A stretch of DNA of 64,000 nucleotides, from positions 209,506 to 273,505 of the forward strand of contig RWJK01001388.1 in NCBI GenBank assembly GCA_004335835.1. The letters run 5' to 3'. The DNA is from Scenedesmus sp. ARA3. Taxonomy: Eukaryota > Chlorophyta > Chlorophyceae > Sphaeropleales > Scenedesmaceae. The notes under the pieces were generated by a model. That model saw nothing but the letters and a program-made list of their open reading frames with translations, was not told the DNA's origin and did not search any database. Of this stretch, positions 22,345-32,823 are shown in pieces; positions within the stretch are counted from its first letter, which is position 1; each line of letters starts with the position of its first letter. A program made the translations under genes and the position numbers.

Positions 22345-25039
22345 AGGCCCCGAGGCGTCTGCTGCGCTGAAGGCGGTGATGGAGGTGCTGGACATGAGCG
22401 GGCAGGACGAGGCGGAGCCGCCAGAGGTGAGGCTGTACTGTTGTTACAAGTGTTATGACAAGATCTGGTGATGGGTTGGTGATGGAGCTCCTCGACATGA
22501 GCGTGCAGAGGAGGCGGAGCTGCCACAGGTGAGGAGACCATTACATACATTAGCAAAACAAGTAGTTGAATTGTAACAAGATATGGATGGGTTGGTGATT
22601 GAGGTGCTTGACATGAGTGGGCAGGATGAGGCGGAGCCGCTAGAGGTGCGGAGACCTCTTTTGACTGATTCAAGCCTTGCAAGCAGAGATGTAACAAGTT
22701 ATTCAAGGAATGATGATCGGTTGGTGATGGAGGTGCTGAACAGGAGCGGGCAGGATGAGGCGGAGCCGCCAGAGGTGCGGAGGGGCTGTTGTTAACAGTG
22801 TTATCGTTGATGTGTGGTTGCGTGCTCCAGGCTTGCTGCCACCAGCAGCTAGGCCTGGCGTGGATGCAGCCCAGCCTTTGCAAACCCCAACCTTCAACCG
22901 GTGAACCCTCTGCTGCTGTTATTACACCGCAGAGCTCGCTGCTGGTGCCCATGCTGCGCAACCAGAAGCTGGCCCTGGCCTGGATGTGCCGCCTGCAATC
23001 CACACAACCTGCCTGCTAAACCCAGCCGCTGAGCCCTGCACCTGCTGTTTTCCTCACCAACGCAGAGCTCGCTGCTGCTGCCCTTGCTGGCACAGCTGCC
23101 CTTGGCCTGCCTGCACTCCAGCCTGTGTAACCCTGATGCTCACCCCTCTGCTGCTGTTGCTCAACCCTCTGCTGCTGTTGTTACATCGCAGAGCTCGCTG
23201 CTAGTGCCGATGCTGCGCCACCAGAAGCTGGCCCTGGCATGGATGTGCCGCCTGCAAGCCACCCTAAACCCCTAAAGTTCAAACCCACCTCTGAAGCCTG
23301 TTGCTACTGCTGTTTTGCGCGCAGAGCTCGCTGCTAGTGCCGATGCTGCGCCACCAGAAGCTGGCCCTGGCATGGATGTGCCGCATGCAAGCCACCCCAA
23401 ACATGTGATCATCACACCCCACCTCTAAAGCCTGTTGCTGCTGCTATACTTTGCGCAGAGCTCGCTGCTTGTGCCAATGCTGCGCCACCAGAAGCTGGCC
23501 CTGGCCTGGATGTGCCGCCGCGAGGCCAGCCGGCGTGTGAGTGGCGGCATCCTGGCTGACGACCAAGGCCTTGGGAAGACAGTCACTACAATTGGCCTCA
23601 TCCTGGCACACCCCAGGGGAGGCGACTACCTGCAGGTGCGTCGTTTGGGTTAAAAGATAGCTGCCTTTTGTTGCCATGTGCAGGTGCATGGGTTTTTATG
23701 TGACCAAAAGTGTTGCCCAATGACAGCACTGTTCAAACGCGCAGTTGGCTCCATGTTTTTACGGAATAGCAACAATACATGTGTGTATCACTGCTGCTGC
23801 TGCTGCTGCTGCTCCTGCTGCTGCAGGACATCAAGCAAGAGGGCGACAGTGATGAGGAGTTGGAGGCGCTCATGGCAGCAGCAGGCGCAGCAACCGGCAG
23901 CAGGGCGGCAGCAGCAGCAGCAGCAGCGGGCGCTGGTGCAGTGAGCAGCAAACCTGAGGTGCGGCTGATCCCTGGTGGTGAAACTTGTGGTTGCTTTGTT
24001 GGACAACCCCACTCATCTCTGTTGTAGTAGCAGTGAAGCTGGTGCAATGTGCTGTCAAGCCTGTGCAGTGTGCTGAGTGGTGGTGATCTGTCGGCCAGCA
24101 ACGACGTGTCATTTGCTGAACGCACTTATTGTACCTCTGTTACAACAGGTATCTCTCAAGCATGTAACATATCTGTTAAACTATAACTTATCGTGGGTTT
24201 TAAATGTGCCGCAGGTGGTGGACTTGTTGGAGAGCGATGATGAGGGTCCGGCTGCAGCAGCAGCCAGGCAGCAGCACAGCATGCACAGCAGCGCTACCGC
24301 TGCTGCCGCAGCTGCGGTGCATGCCCTGCCGTTTGCTGAGCATGCAAGCAAGCGCCAGCGGCTCGACGACAGCAGCAACCCAGCAGTAGCAGCAGCAGCA
24401 GCAGCAGCGCAGGGTGATGTGACCGTCATTAGTAGCAGCAGCAGCAGCGATGACGAAGGCGGCGACGGCGGCAGCAGCAGCAGCAGCGGCAGTGACATCC
24501 TCTGCATGTCTGAGCTGCAGGCATCAGCAGCAGACCCCCAGCAGCAGCAGCAGCACGGCAGCAAGCTGCTACCAGCCTCTGCTGCTGCTGCTGCAGCAGC
24601 AGCAGCAACGGCAGCAGCAGTGGCGCGTTTCAGCAGTGTGGCTGGGGAGGCTGCTGCTGCTGCTGCTGCCAGGAAGGCTGCTGACGAGGCAGTAGCAGCG
24701 CTGACAGGTCAGCAGCCTGGGGAGCCGCTGCAAACCTTGGACATAGATGTGACAGGGCTGAGGGGCGGCGTGCTGTCGCGGCTGTGCCAGCAGCAGCAGC
24801 AGCAGCAGCAGGGCCAGCCAGAGGAGCCTGCAGTAGAGCAGGACGTTGCAGGTAGTGCAGATGGCGGTGCTACCTCGCCTGCTGAAAAGCAGGAGCAAGC
24901 ACCACCACAGCAGCAGCAGCAGCCTGACCAGCAGATGCAGGTGCAGGCAGATGCTAGCCAGCCGCTGCAGCTGCAGCAGCAGCAGCAGCAGCCGGACATT
25001 GAACAGCTGCAGGAACAGCCAGAGCAAGCCATGGACGTT

Positions 25040-25084
<45 letters not shown>

Positions 25085-25709
25085 GATCTGGGACAGGAGC
25101 AGCCGCCACAGCAACAAATAGAGCAGCAAGACACAGAGAAACTCGAGCAGCAGCAGGACGGCGACAGGCAGGCGCAGCAGCAGCAGCAGCAGCAGTCAGG
25201 TGATGACCTGGACCAGCTGGTGCAAGTGATCTGGGAACAGATGGAAGACAAACAGGCAGAGCAGCAGCAGCAGCAGCCGGCGGTAGGCGATCAGGACTCA
25301 TCACAGCAGAGGCTGGTGGAGCAACTGCTGGATAACATATTGCAGGAAGATGAGCAGCAGCAGCAGCAGCAGCGCTCCGGATCAGTGCCAGTAGAGCAGT
25401 CAGAGCAGCAAGCGCTACAGCAGCAGCAGCAGCCCCAGCAGCAGCTGCAGATGCAGCAGCCACCACAGCCGGCGCAGCAGCAGCAGCAGCAGCAGCCTGC
25501 TGGCACCTCTGGCTGGAGCATCAGCCGCGGAAGCTTAGCAGACTTGGAGGGCGGTGCACCAGCAGCAGCAGCAGCAGCAGCAGCCAGCGGCACAGCAACG
25601 CCGATCAAAGCCGAGCCGCAGCAGCAGCAGCAGGCCACAGACGACAGCAGTGATGAGGGCGATGTGCAGATCATCAGCACTCCTGCAAAGCCCACACACA
25701 TCAAGCTTG

Positions 25710-25752
<43 letters not shown>

Positions 25753-28700
25753 AAATCACGCTGTCGGCCTGCTGGCGGCTAAACCGCCGCTGGCTGGCGG
25801 CGCTAAACCCCACCACAAGTCCAGCAAGGCGGCGCTGGCGGCGGCGAACAAGGCAGCAGCAGTAGAGGCTGCTGAGCGCAGCATGGTGCCTGGGGGTACG
25901 CTGGTGGTGTGTCCCACCAGTTTGTTGCACCAGTGGGCGAGGGAGTTGAGGCACAAAGTGCACCCAGCTGCTGGCTGCGAGGTGCACGTCTACCACGCCA
26001 AGGTGCGGCAAGCGGATGATTGTTGTGATAAAATGAATAACACAAAGAATGCTTAGTGCAGCAGCACCCGCTGCACTTGCGCGCACACTCCACACTCCTC
26101 TTCCTCCACCTCCCTCTCCTGATGCACTAATGTGCATGTTCCTCTTCGTGCATGTTCCTCGTCATAGCAGTGCGATCGAAACCCTTTCTTCTGCATTGCT
26201 TAACCTGACCCTGCTACAGGACAAGGCAGTGTCACTCAAGGCCTCACCCCTTTCACTGTAGTGCTCACCATCTACGGCACCGTGGCACAAGAAGCACTCC
26301 TCAAAACCCTCAAGTCACCAGCGCTAAACCCTGCTGCTGCCTGCTTAAACCTGAACCCTGCTGCAGGACAAGGCGGTGTCACCCGAAGGCCTCACCCCCT
26401 TCACAGTTGTGCTCACCACCTACGGCACCATGGCACAAGAAGCACCCCTAAAAGACCGCCAAGCCACCAAAAGCAAAAAAGCCGCCGCCGCAGCAGCAGC
26501 AGCCGCTGACAGCGATCCGCTGCAGGATGCCACAGCTGCTGCTGCTGCTGCTGCCAGCAGCAGCAAGGCCGGCAGCGGCAGCGGCAGCAGGGCCGGCACG
26601 GTGCATGCTGCTGCCGGGGGTCCGCTGTTTGCTGTGATGTGGCACCGGGTTGTGCTTGATGAGGCGCAGAGCATCAAGAACGCAAGCACGCTGGCTGCGC
26701 ACGCGGCGTGGAGCCTGCACGCGCGCCACCGCTGGTGCCTCAGCGGCACGCCCATTCAAAACAGCGTGGACGACCTGTTCAGCTACTTTAAGTGAGTCTT
26801 TTGGCTCGATTGTTGGCTGGAATGCAGTTGTTTCTGCGCTTTGTTTTGGGGTTTTCGTGGGAAACAAGGTACGGCAGAAATCAGGTGGTGCTTGATGAGG
26901 CGCAGAGCATCAAGAATGCAAGCACACTGGCTGCGCATGCGGCGTGGAGCCTGCACGCGCGCCACCGCTGGTGCCTCAGCTTCACGCCCATCCAGAACAG
27001 CGTGGACGACCTGTTCAGCTACTTCAAGTAGGTTCAGAATTGTTTCTGATGTTGATTTTGTCGTCATTTGCAGTCGTGCTGGGGCTGCCCTTGACGCAGA
27101 AAGAGTGACAGAATGCTGTTCTTGCGGCATGTGTTGAACACAGTCGCAGGTATTCTGCCCAGGCAGTGAGAGGGAATAGTTACATGTAGGTCCTGGCACC
27201 ATCTTGGATGGTATGAGCCACAACAGGTTGAACACATGGTCTGAGACCAAAAAGGAGACCAGAAAGGAGAGTGAGCACCGTCTCTTGCCCAGGCAGTGAA
27301 TGCCTCGTTCAGCAGCCACCATGGTGGGTCAATGGCCTGTTGCTGCCTGTCTCCCGACTGGCATGCCTGCTGCTGTTGCTGCTGCCAGGTTCTTGCGGCG
27401 GTTGAAAGGAAAAAAGTGTGCTGCAGCCGTGCCAATGTCGTTGATTCATGGTTCTTCCATTCGGTCACTGAAGTCATTGGTTTGCCCCACTCCTCTTCTG
27501 CAGCTGCTGCCGCCGTACTCTGCACCTTGCTGCTCCTGCCACCTCGCTCTCAACGCTGCTCTGCTGCTGCTGCCGCAGGTTCCTGCGCTACGAGCCCTTC
27601 AACCACCCCAAGGCCTTCAAGACGCACATCAAGGAGGAGATAGCACACAACCCGGCCAAGGGCTTCCGCAAGCTGCAGGCACTGCTGCGCGCTGTGCTGC
27701 TGCGCCGCACCAAAGGCAGCACCATTGGGGGCCAGCCCATCATTGCGCTGCCTGAGCGGCGGCAGCAGCTGCTGAAGATCGAGTTCAGCCGGGATGAGGC
27801 TGCGTTCTACAAGCAGGTGCATCTTAGGCTGGCAGGGTTAGAGGTTACGCGGGCACTTGGGATTTCAGGGTTATCAGCTGTTGCCTGATGCATGATGTGT
27901 GGCTGCTGAAGTGCAAGGTCAGCAGGGATGCGGCCGCATTCTACAAGCAGGTGCGGTTTAGGCTGTTTGCACAGTTGATCCCAGCAACTATTGGGGGTTG
28001 GGTTTCAGGGATTTAGGCTGTTGCCTGGTGCGCCATTAAGCTGCTGAGCAGGAGCGAGGCTGCGTTCTACAAGCAGGTGGGTGGGTGGGGGGGGTGCGGG
28101 TTTGAACTGTTGGGTTGATAACCATGGTCTGTGGTAGTTCAAGTGCCACTTGGGGTTGAAAACAGCCATACCTGGTGTATGTTTACTGGTTGTGCCTTGT
28201 GGTTGTGCTGCCTTTGTACTGCATGTGTATTTCCTCCGGCAAGTGGAGGCTGAGGCAGTTGAGTCTCTGCGCAAGATGCAGGACGAGGCAGAGGAGGTCC
28301 CTGCAGGCGGTACAAGCCGCTTCTCTGCCTGTGTACTGCCTGTTTACTGCCTGTGTCCTGCCTCCCGCAGGTCTGGCTGCTGCTGCTGCCGCTGCCGCTG
28401 CCGCTGCTGCTGCTGCTGCGCTAGATGCAGGACAAGGCAGACTTGGCCTGTGCGGGCGGTACATGCATTGCCGCCCTTTTTTGCTGATCCTGTGTACTGT
28501 ATTTGTACTGCCTGTGTATTGCCCCCCACAGGTGGAGGCTGAGGCAGTTGAGTCGCTGCGCAAGATGCAGGACCAGGCAGAGGAGGTCCCTGCAGGCGGT
28601 ACAAGCCGCGGCGGCCGGCAGTACATCAACATGCTGTACCAGCTGCTGCGGTTACGCCAGGCCTGCAACCACCCTTGGCTAGTGCGGGGAGCCCCAGGAA

Positions 28701-31453
28701 GCATCCCCGGAGCAGCAGCAGGATTAGTTATACAAGGTAGCCGCGGCAGGGGCAGCAGCAGCAGCAGCAGTGTGAGTGCTGCAGAGGTTGCGGCGGTACG
28801 CAAGCTGGCTCCAGATACTCAGGCGGCACTGCTGCAGGCACTACAGGGCTGCAGCAGCATGTGTGGTGTGTGTGGAGACGTACCGGAGGATCCGAGTGTC
28901 ACCCGCTGCTGCCATTTGTACTGCCGGCAGTGTCTTGCGGCGCGGCTGGAGGGTTCTGCGGGCGGTGACGTGGCAGGCGAGGGTTTAGGGATGGGCCTGG
29001 GGTTAGGGTTTAGCTGCCTGGTGTGCGGCAGTGGGGTGCGGCCGGGAGATGCGTACCGGGGAGTGGCTGTAGAGGCTGCTGCAGCGGGTGACAGCGGCGG
29101 CAGTGCTGCTGCTGCTGCTGGAGGGAAGGGTGGAGGCAGGGGTGGTGGTGCAAGGGGCAAGTCGCCAGCAGCAGCAATGGATCAAGCCTGGAAGAGCAGC
29201 ACCAAGGTTGATAAGGTGCTGCAGCTGCTGAGGGAGATCCAGCAGCGCAACCAAGGCATTGCAGCAGCAAGCGCGCAGGCGGCAGCAGCAGCGGCGGCTG
29301 CCGCAGCGCGCGCGGCGCCGCTGGCAGCTCGCAGCAAGACCGATGCATTGCTGCTGGCACGCATGCGGCGCAGCCGCTCCCCGGGGCTAGGCGCTGCTGC
29401 TGCTGCTGCTGCTGCTGCGCCGGCGGCTGCTGCTGCTGCAGCGAGCAAGGGGAAGCCAAAGGCTGCTGCTGCTGCGGCGGCGGCTGGTGCTGCTGCAGGT
29501 GCTGCTGCTGCCGGTGCTGCTGGTGCTGCTGCTGGGCAAGCTGGGCAGCCGCGGCCTGAGAAGGTCATCGTGTTCAGCCAGGTGAGATGTGCAAGCAGAG
29601 TGGCTTATTAGACCTGCCAGCAGTGCTATTACATTATCTGTGTAAGGCTGCTGCCCTCACAGAAAGCAGTTGGTTGTTGGTTGTGCTGGTCGAGTAGCTG
29701 CATGCTGCTCAGTTTGGCATACGCTGCATTGTTGCTGCCAGTCATGGCAACAGATGCGCTCACACGCTTGCACCCAACCAGCTCCTTGTACTAAGCTGCT
29801 GCTGCTGCTGCTATTGCTGCTGCTGCAGTGGACTGGCATGCTGGACCTGCTGGAGGTGCCGCTGCGCAAGGCCGGGCTGGGCTTCAGGCGGCTGGACGGC
29901 ACAATGACTGTGGCGGCCCGCGAGCGCGCCATCGCGGATTTTGAATCCTGCGTCGAAGTCATGGCACTCATTGTGGTGGGTTCAAATGGTTGCACGTGCA
30001 CGTGGGTGGGGTTTGAGGAGGCGCAGCAGCGCATTGTGCTGCAGCCCAGGCAGCATTTGAACGGCCGTGTGGTGGCCACGCTTCATGTGTGCAGCACGTG
30101 GGTGCTGCTGGTCCTGTGCTGCTGAACCGGTGCTGCAGCTCACATGCTGCTGCTGCTGCTGCTGCTGCTGTACCACAGAGCCTCACAGCGGCTGCCCTGG
30201 GCCTGAACCTGACTGTGGCCAACCACGTGGTGCTGCTGCTGACTGTGTGTCTGCTCGACATGTGCTGCTGGCTGTGCTGTTGTTCAAACACTTTGCAGAG
30301 CCTCAAGGCTGCTGCGCTGGGCCTGAACCTGACTGTGGCCAACCACGTGGTGCTGCTTGACCTGTGGTGGAACCCCACCACTGAGGAGCAGGCCATTGAC
30401 AGGGCACACCGCATTGGGCAGACGCGGCCAGTGCAGGTGGGCACTGTTATCAAAGACTGTGTATGCAACAGTGTGTGACTGTTTGAAAGCACGCATGCAG
30501 TGGTGGTGAGCAGCAAGCCAACTGAAAACTGCGCACGCCGTATCGGCAAACGCGTAGGTTAATGGTGGGTTTGAGGTTTCGTTGAATGTGCAGCAGTTGA
30601 TGTTTGTCTGCTTGGAACCCCACCACTGAGGAGCAGGCCATAGACAGGGCGCACCGCATCGGGCAGACACGCCCCGTGCAGGTGGGCGGTGCAGAAGTTC
30701 TTCGTGCATGTTCCACAGCACACATGCAGTTGTGGTGCGCAGCGAGCCACCTGAAGACTGCGCACACCGCATTGAGCAGATGCTCCTGGTGCAGATGGGG
30801 GGAGGCGGGGATGTGTGGATGTGGTGGAGGTGAATTTAGTTGCGCTGGTTGGTCTCTTATGCATGAGGTGGTGTGCAGCATGACGTGCTGCAGCACCCCC
30901 TCACTCAGGTCAGCCTGGGTATGGTGGCACTGCTGCTCATGATGCCCTTCCTGCTTCCGCCGCTGCCGCTGCTGCTGCCGCTGCTGCTGCTGCTGCTGCT
31001 GCCAGGTGACGCGCATCACCATACCCGGCACAGTCGAGGAGCGCATCCTGGAGCTGCAGGTGCGGCTGTGGCTGGATGCGTTACATTTCAGATGTAACAA
31101 ACAAAGTAACATCAAAGTAACAGTGCCGCAGGGCTCAGCAGCCAGGTGCTGGCAAAGTATTCGAGCATATGCTGCACGCCATGCTGCAAGAGCCGTGTCA
31201 CCATGCAAACTTCGCTGGTGCTAGCGGCTAATGCTTTAGGGGCAGAGGCATTGAGAATGCGCCACCATAGATGAAAGCTACGTTGAAATGTTACTCGTTT
31301 GTTAGTTGTGTTCATGCTTGCACCGCATCCCTGCAGGAGAAGAAGCGCGCCATTGTGGATGCTGCACTGGCGGAGGGCGCTGACGCCAGCGCGGCAGCCA
31401 ACAGGCTGACCATGGACGACCTCTTCTTCCTGTTTGGCGGCAGCGGCAGCTGA
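19530..31453 (+). CDS. SNF2-family ATPase with RING finger (plant FRG/CHR27-28, RAD5/RAD16-like)
   Basis: Fourteen exons (19530-19589, 19687-19924, 20411-21958, 22347-22426, 23459-23635, 23827-23958, 24215-26002, 26367-26791, 27579-27816, 28532-29581, 29829-29972, 30299-30436, 31006-31059, 31337-31453) stay in phase for about 2,062 residues. Residues 1-640 are almost all polyGln/polyAla. [12 protein letters not shown] and DDQGLGKT (about 676-683, Walker A) start the ATPase lobe. A Gln-rich insert of about 620 residues separates this from motif Ia ([11 protein letters not shown]). Then come [12 protein letters not shown] (motif II), SGTPIQN (motif III), a C3HC4-type RING (CGVCGD...CHLYCRQC...CLVCG, about 1672-1720) and EKVIVFSQ. 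The last helicase motifs are [15 protein letters not shown] and [18 protein letters not shown]. Expected role: chromatin remodelling or ubiquitin ligation in the nucleus. Eight exons have echo copies in flanking introns. The exon-11 donor could instead be three bases later. Confidence 0.9.
22478..22774 (+). repeat. Three echoes of the 3' edge of SNF2 exon 4
   Basis: Copies at about 22478-22528, 22594-22645 and 22722-22774 repeat [17 protein letters not shown] with the following GTGAGG/GTGCGG donor. The first is frameshifted. The second has three silent changes plus Met to Ile and Pro to Leu. The third has one silent change plus Asp to Asn and Met to Arg. Confidence 0.9.
22933..23385 (+). repeat. 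Four echoes of the 5' edge of SNF2 exon 5
   Basis: Copies at 22933-22991, about 23066-23110, 23192-23251 and 23325-23384 precede the working exon at 23459. Each keeps an AG acceptor. The copies at 23192 and 23325 encode exactly [20 protein letters not shown] with only silent differences; 22933 has one replacement (His to Asn); 23066 is decayed. All stop matching after MCR, before Walker A. Confidence 0.92.
26220..26310 (+). repeat. Echo of the 5' edge of SNF2 exon 8
   Basis: This resembles the exon-8 start ([17 protein letters not shown]) but has a one-base deletion creating a frameshift. It is preceded by a ctacag acceptor. Confidence 0.85.
26885..27030 (+). repeat. Open echo of the 3' half of SNF2 exon 8 (motif II to motif III)
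   Basis: The copy spans [12 protein letters not shown] to DDLFSYFK and is bounded by a tcag acceptor-like and an aagtagg donor-like site. Of seven codons changed in this stretch, six are silent. The seventh changes motif III SGT to SFT (GGC to TTC). Confidence 0.92.
27164..27206 (-). repeat. Dispersed intronic repeat, copy 2 (inverted)
   Basis: The reverse complement of the 12347-12390 core lies in SNF2 intron 8. The match extends from aagatggtgccaggacc to the CT-rich 3' part. Confidence 0.7.
27918..28076 (+). repeat. Two short echoes of the 3' edge of SNF2 exon 9
   Basis: About 27918-27950 and 28050-28076 repeat gcgttctacaagcag with the GT donor (EAAFYKQ). They end in GTGCGG and GTGGGT. 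Confidence 0.8.
28243..28320 (+). repeat. Echo of the 5' edge of SNF2 exon 10
   Basis: It repeats [22 protein letters not shown] plus a few residues, with one silent change and Gln to Glu relative to the exon at 28532. Its upstream acceptor is shifted by one base (ggcaag), so splicing to it may be impaired. Confidence 0.88.
30179..30240 (+). repeat. Echo of the 5' edge of SNF2 exon 12
   Basis: It repeats [20 protein letters not shown], preceded by (CTG)n and a ccacag acceptor. There is one replacement (Lys to Thr) and two silent changes. Confidence 0.88.
30614..30681 (+). repeat. Echo of the 3' edge of SNF2 exon 12
   Basis: It repeats [20 protein letters not shown] and the next residues up to the GTGGGC donor. 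All six differing codons are silent relative to the exon ending at 30436. A further degraded fragment lies near 30755-30797. Confidence 0.92.
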
Positions 31454-31499
31454 TGAGTGTCAGTCGTATGGCCGCAGCGGCAGCAACAGCAGCAGCAGC

Positions 31500-31566
31500 A
31501 GCACCAGCAGCCAACAGGTTGACCTTGGACGACATCTTCTTTCTCTTTGGGAGCGACAGCAGCTGA
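31500..31566 (+). repeat. Echo of the terminal SNF2 exon including a stop codon
   Basis: It repeats [21 protein letters not shown] as NRLTLDDIFFLFGSDSS-stop just past the real stop. It keeps the frame and an in-frame TGA. It is followed by (CAG)n. Confidence 0.85.
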
Positions 31567-31744
31567 TGTGTGTGAGTGGCACTCGTATGGCAGCAGCAGC
31601 AGCCGCCACAGCAGCAGCAGCAGCAGCCACAGCAGCAGCAGCAGCAGCAGCAGCGGCAGCCAACAGAATGGCAATTACCGCTTGCTCCTGTCTTTCTGTG
31701 TGATGGCAGCAACAGCAGCTAGGCGCACCAACGGCCTGTGTGTT

Positions 31745-31749
31745 TGTAA
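31745..31749 (+). terminator. Candidate polyadenylation signal TGTAA for the SNF2 gene
   Basis: TGTAA lies about 290 bp downstream of the SNF2 stop and beyond the terminal-exon echo. Use is inferred. Confidence 0.3.
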
Positions 31750-32782
31750 CTTGTGTGTACCTGGTGGCAAAAGAGACAGATGCTTACCTTCAAGGCACTG
31801 TGAATGATAGACTGCTGCAGGTGGTTTGGTTGCGCTCGGGAACGTGCAGCTGCAGCTGGTATGGCAAGCTGAGCGCACATCAGCTCTTTGAACTGTTTCT
31901 GTTGTGCTGCTGATGTGAGCTGTAGTCAGACACAGTTATGTAGCTGCTAGTGTGTGTGGGTTGGTGTGCTGTGGGTTGTGCTGTGTAAGCTTATTCAGTA
32001 CAGGGCAGGTGTGTGACAGCAAGTTGGTCGTTTCTTACAACTGCAGCTGGTTGGCAGGATGGCAAGCAGCCGTCGGAAGATGACGTGCAGCACAGTTGGT
32101 TGAAGCTCGCACAGTCTTTGGCGGGCGTATTTGATGGAATGGACGATTGTGTTTCACCATGTGGTTTAGCAGTATGTGGTGTAGTAGGATGTATTGCTGT
32201 GAGCACCAGCAGCATTGCTTGCACAGGTGTCTTGCAGTGTCCACAATTGGTTGTACATACACGCATGGTAGCGCTGACTGCAACAGCCTTTCTACGCCTA
32301 AGTGCTTGCTGCAGCAGCACCTGTTACCGGTGGGTTGTTAGTGCTGGTTGGTTGTGGCTAAGCAGGTGACTAGTGTGTGCAGCAGACGCAATGCCACTGC
32401 ACAGCAGCAGGCACGGTGGTCGACCCGCATTTTAATAGTACTGCACTTGTTGCCAAGCGCACATTGGCGTATGCATGTATGCTTGCGTGGAGCTAGGGAG
32501 ATGCTCTTGTTATGCCTATGGCTGTTACTGCCACAGGCAGTGCTCTGGCTAAAGCGTTGCCAAGGTGGCAAGGTATGGCAGCTTTGTGCGTGTGGGTTGT
32601 TTTAGATCAACCAGTCTTTTTCGTCCACCACCCTTTCAGGCAGACCTTGGCGCCAGCCTGCCAGGGTCACCCATGGTTGTTGTTGGAGTACATGTGCATC
32701 AAGCAGGACATGCTGCAGCTGACGGAAGCGACCTGGATGGTTGCCCAATGAGCCTGTCATTGGCTCGAAAACGGGCTGTGTT

Positions 32783-32823
32783 AGCGAGCCAGTAGGATTC
32801 CGTCCCCCCTGGTAACCAAAAAA
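32783..32823 (+). mobile_element. 5'-truncated SINE-like retroposon with 15-bp target-site duplication
   Basis: aaaacgggctgtgtt occurs at 32768-32782 and again at 32824-32838 around a 41-bp insert. The insert is agccagtaggattccgtccc and onward, ending in poly(A). It matches the 3' end of the element at 464-646 with one substitution and one indel. The TSD and shared 3' end indicate reverse-transcribed insertion. Confidence 0.82.

Noticed and set aside
22285..22346. PolyLeu/polyAla coding run before SNF2 exon 4
   Set aside because: This CTG tract immediately precedes the acceptor and acts as the intron's pyrimidine tract; the phase is set by the exon starting at 22347.
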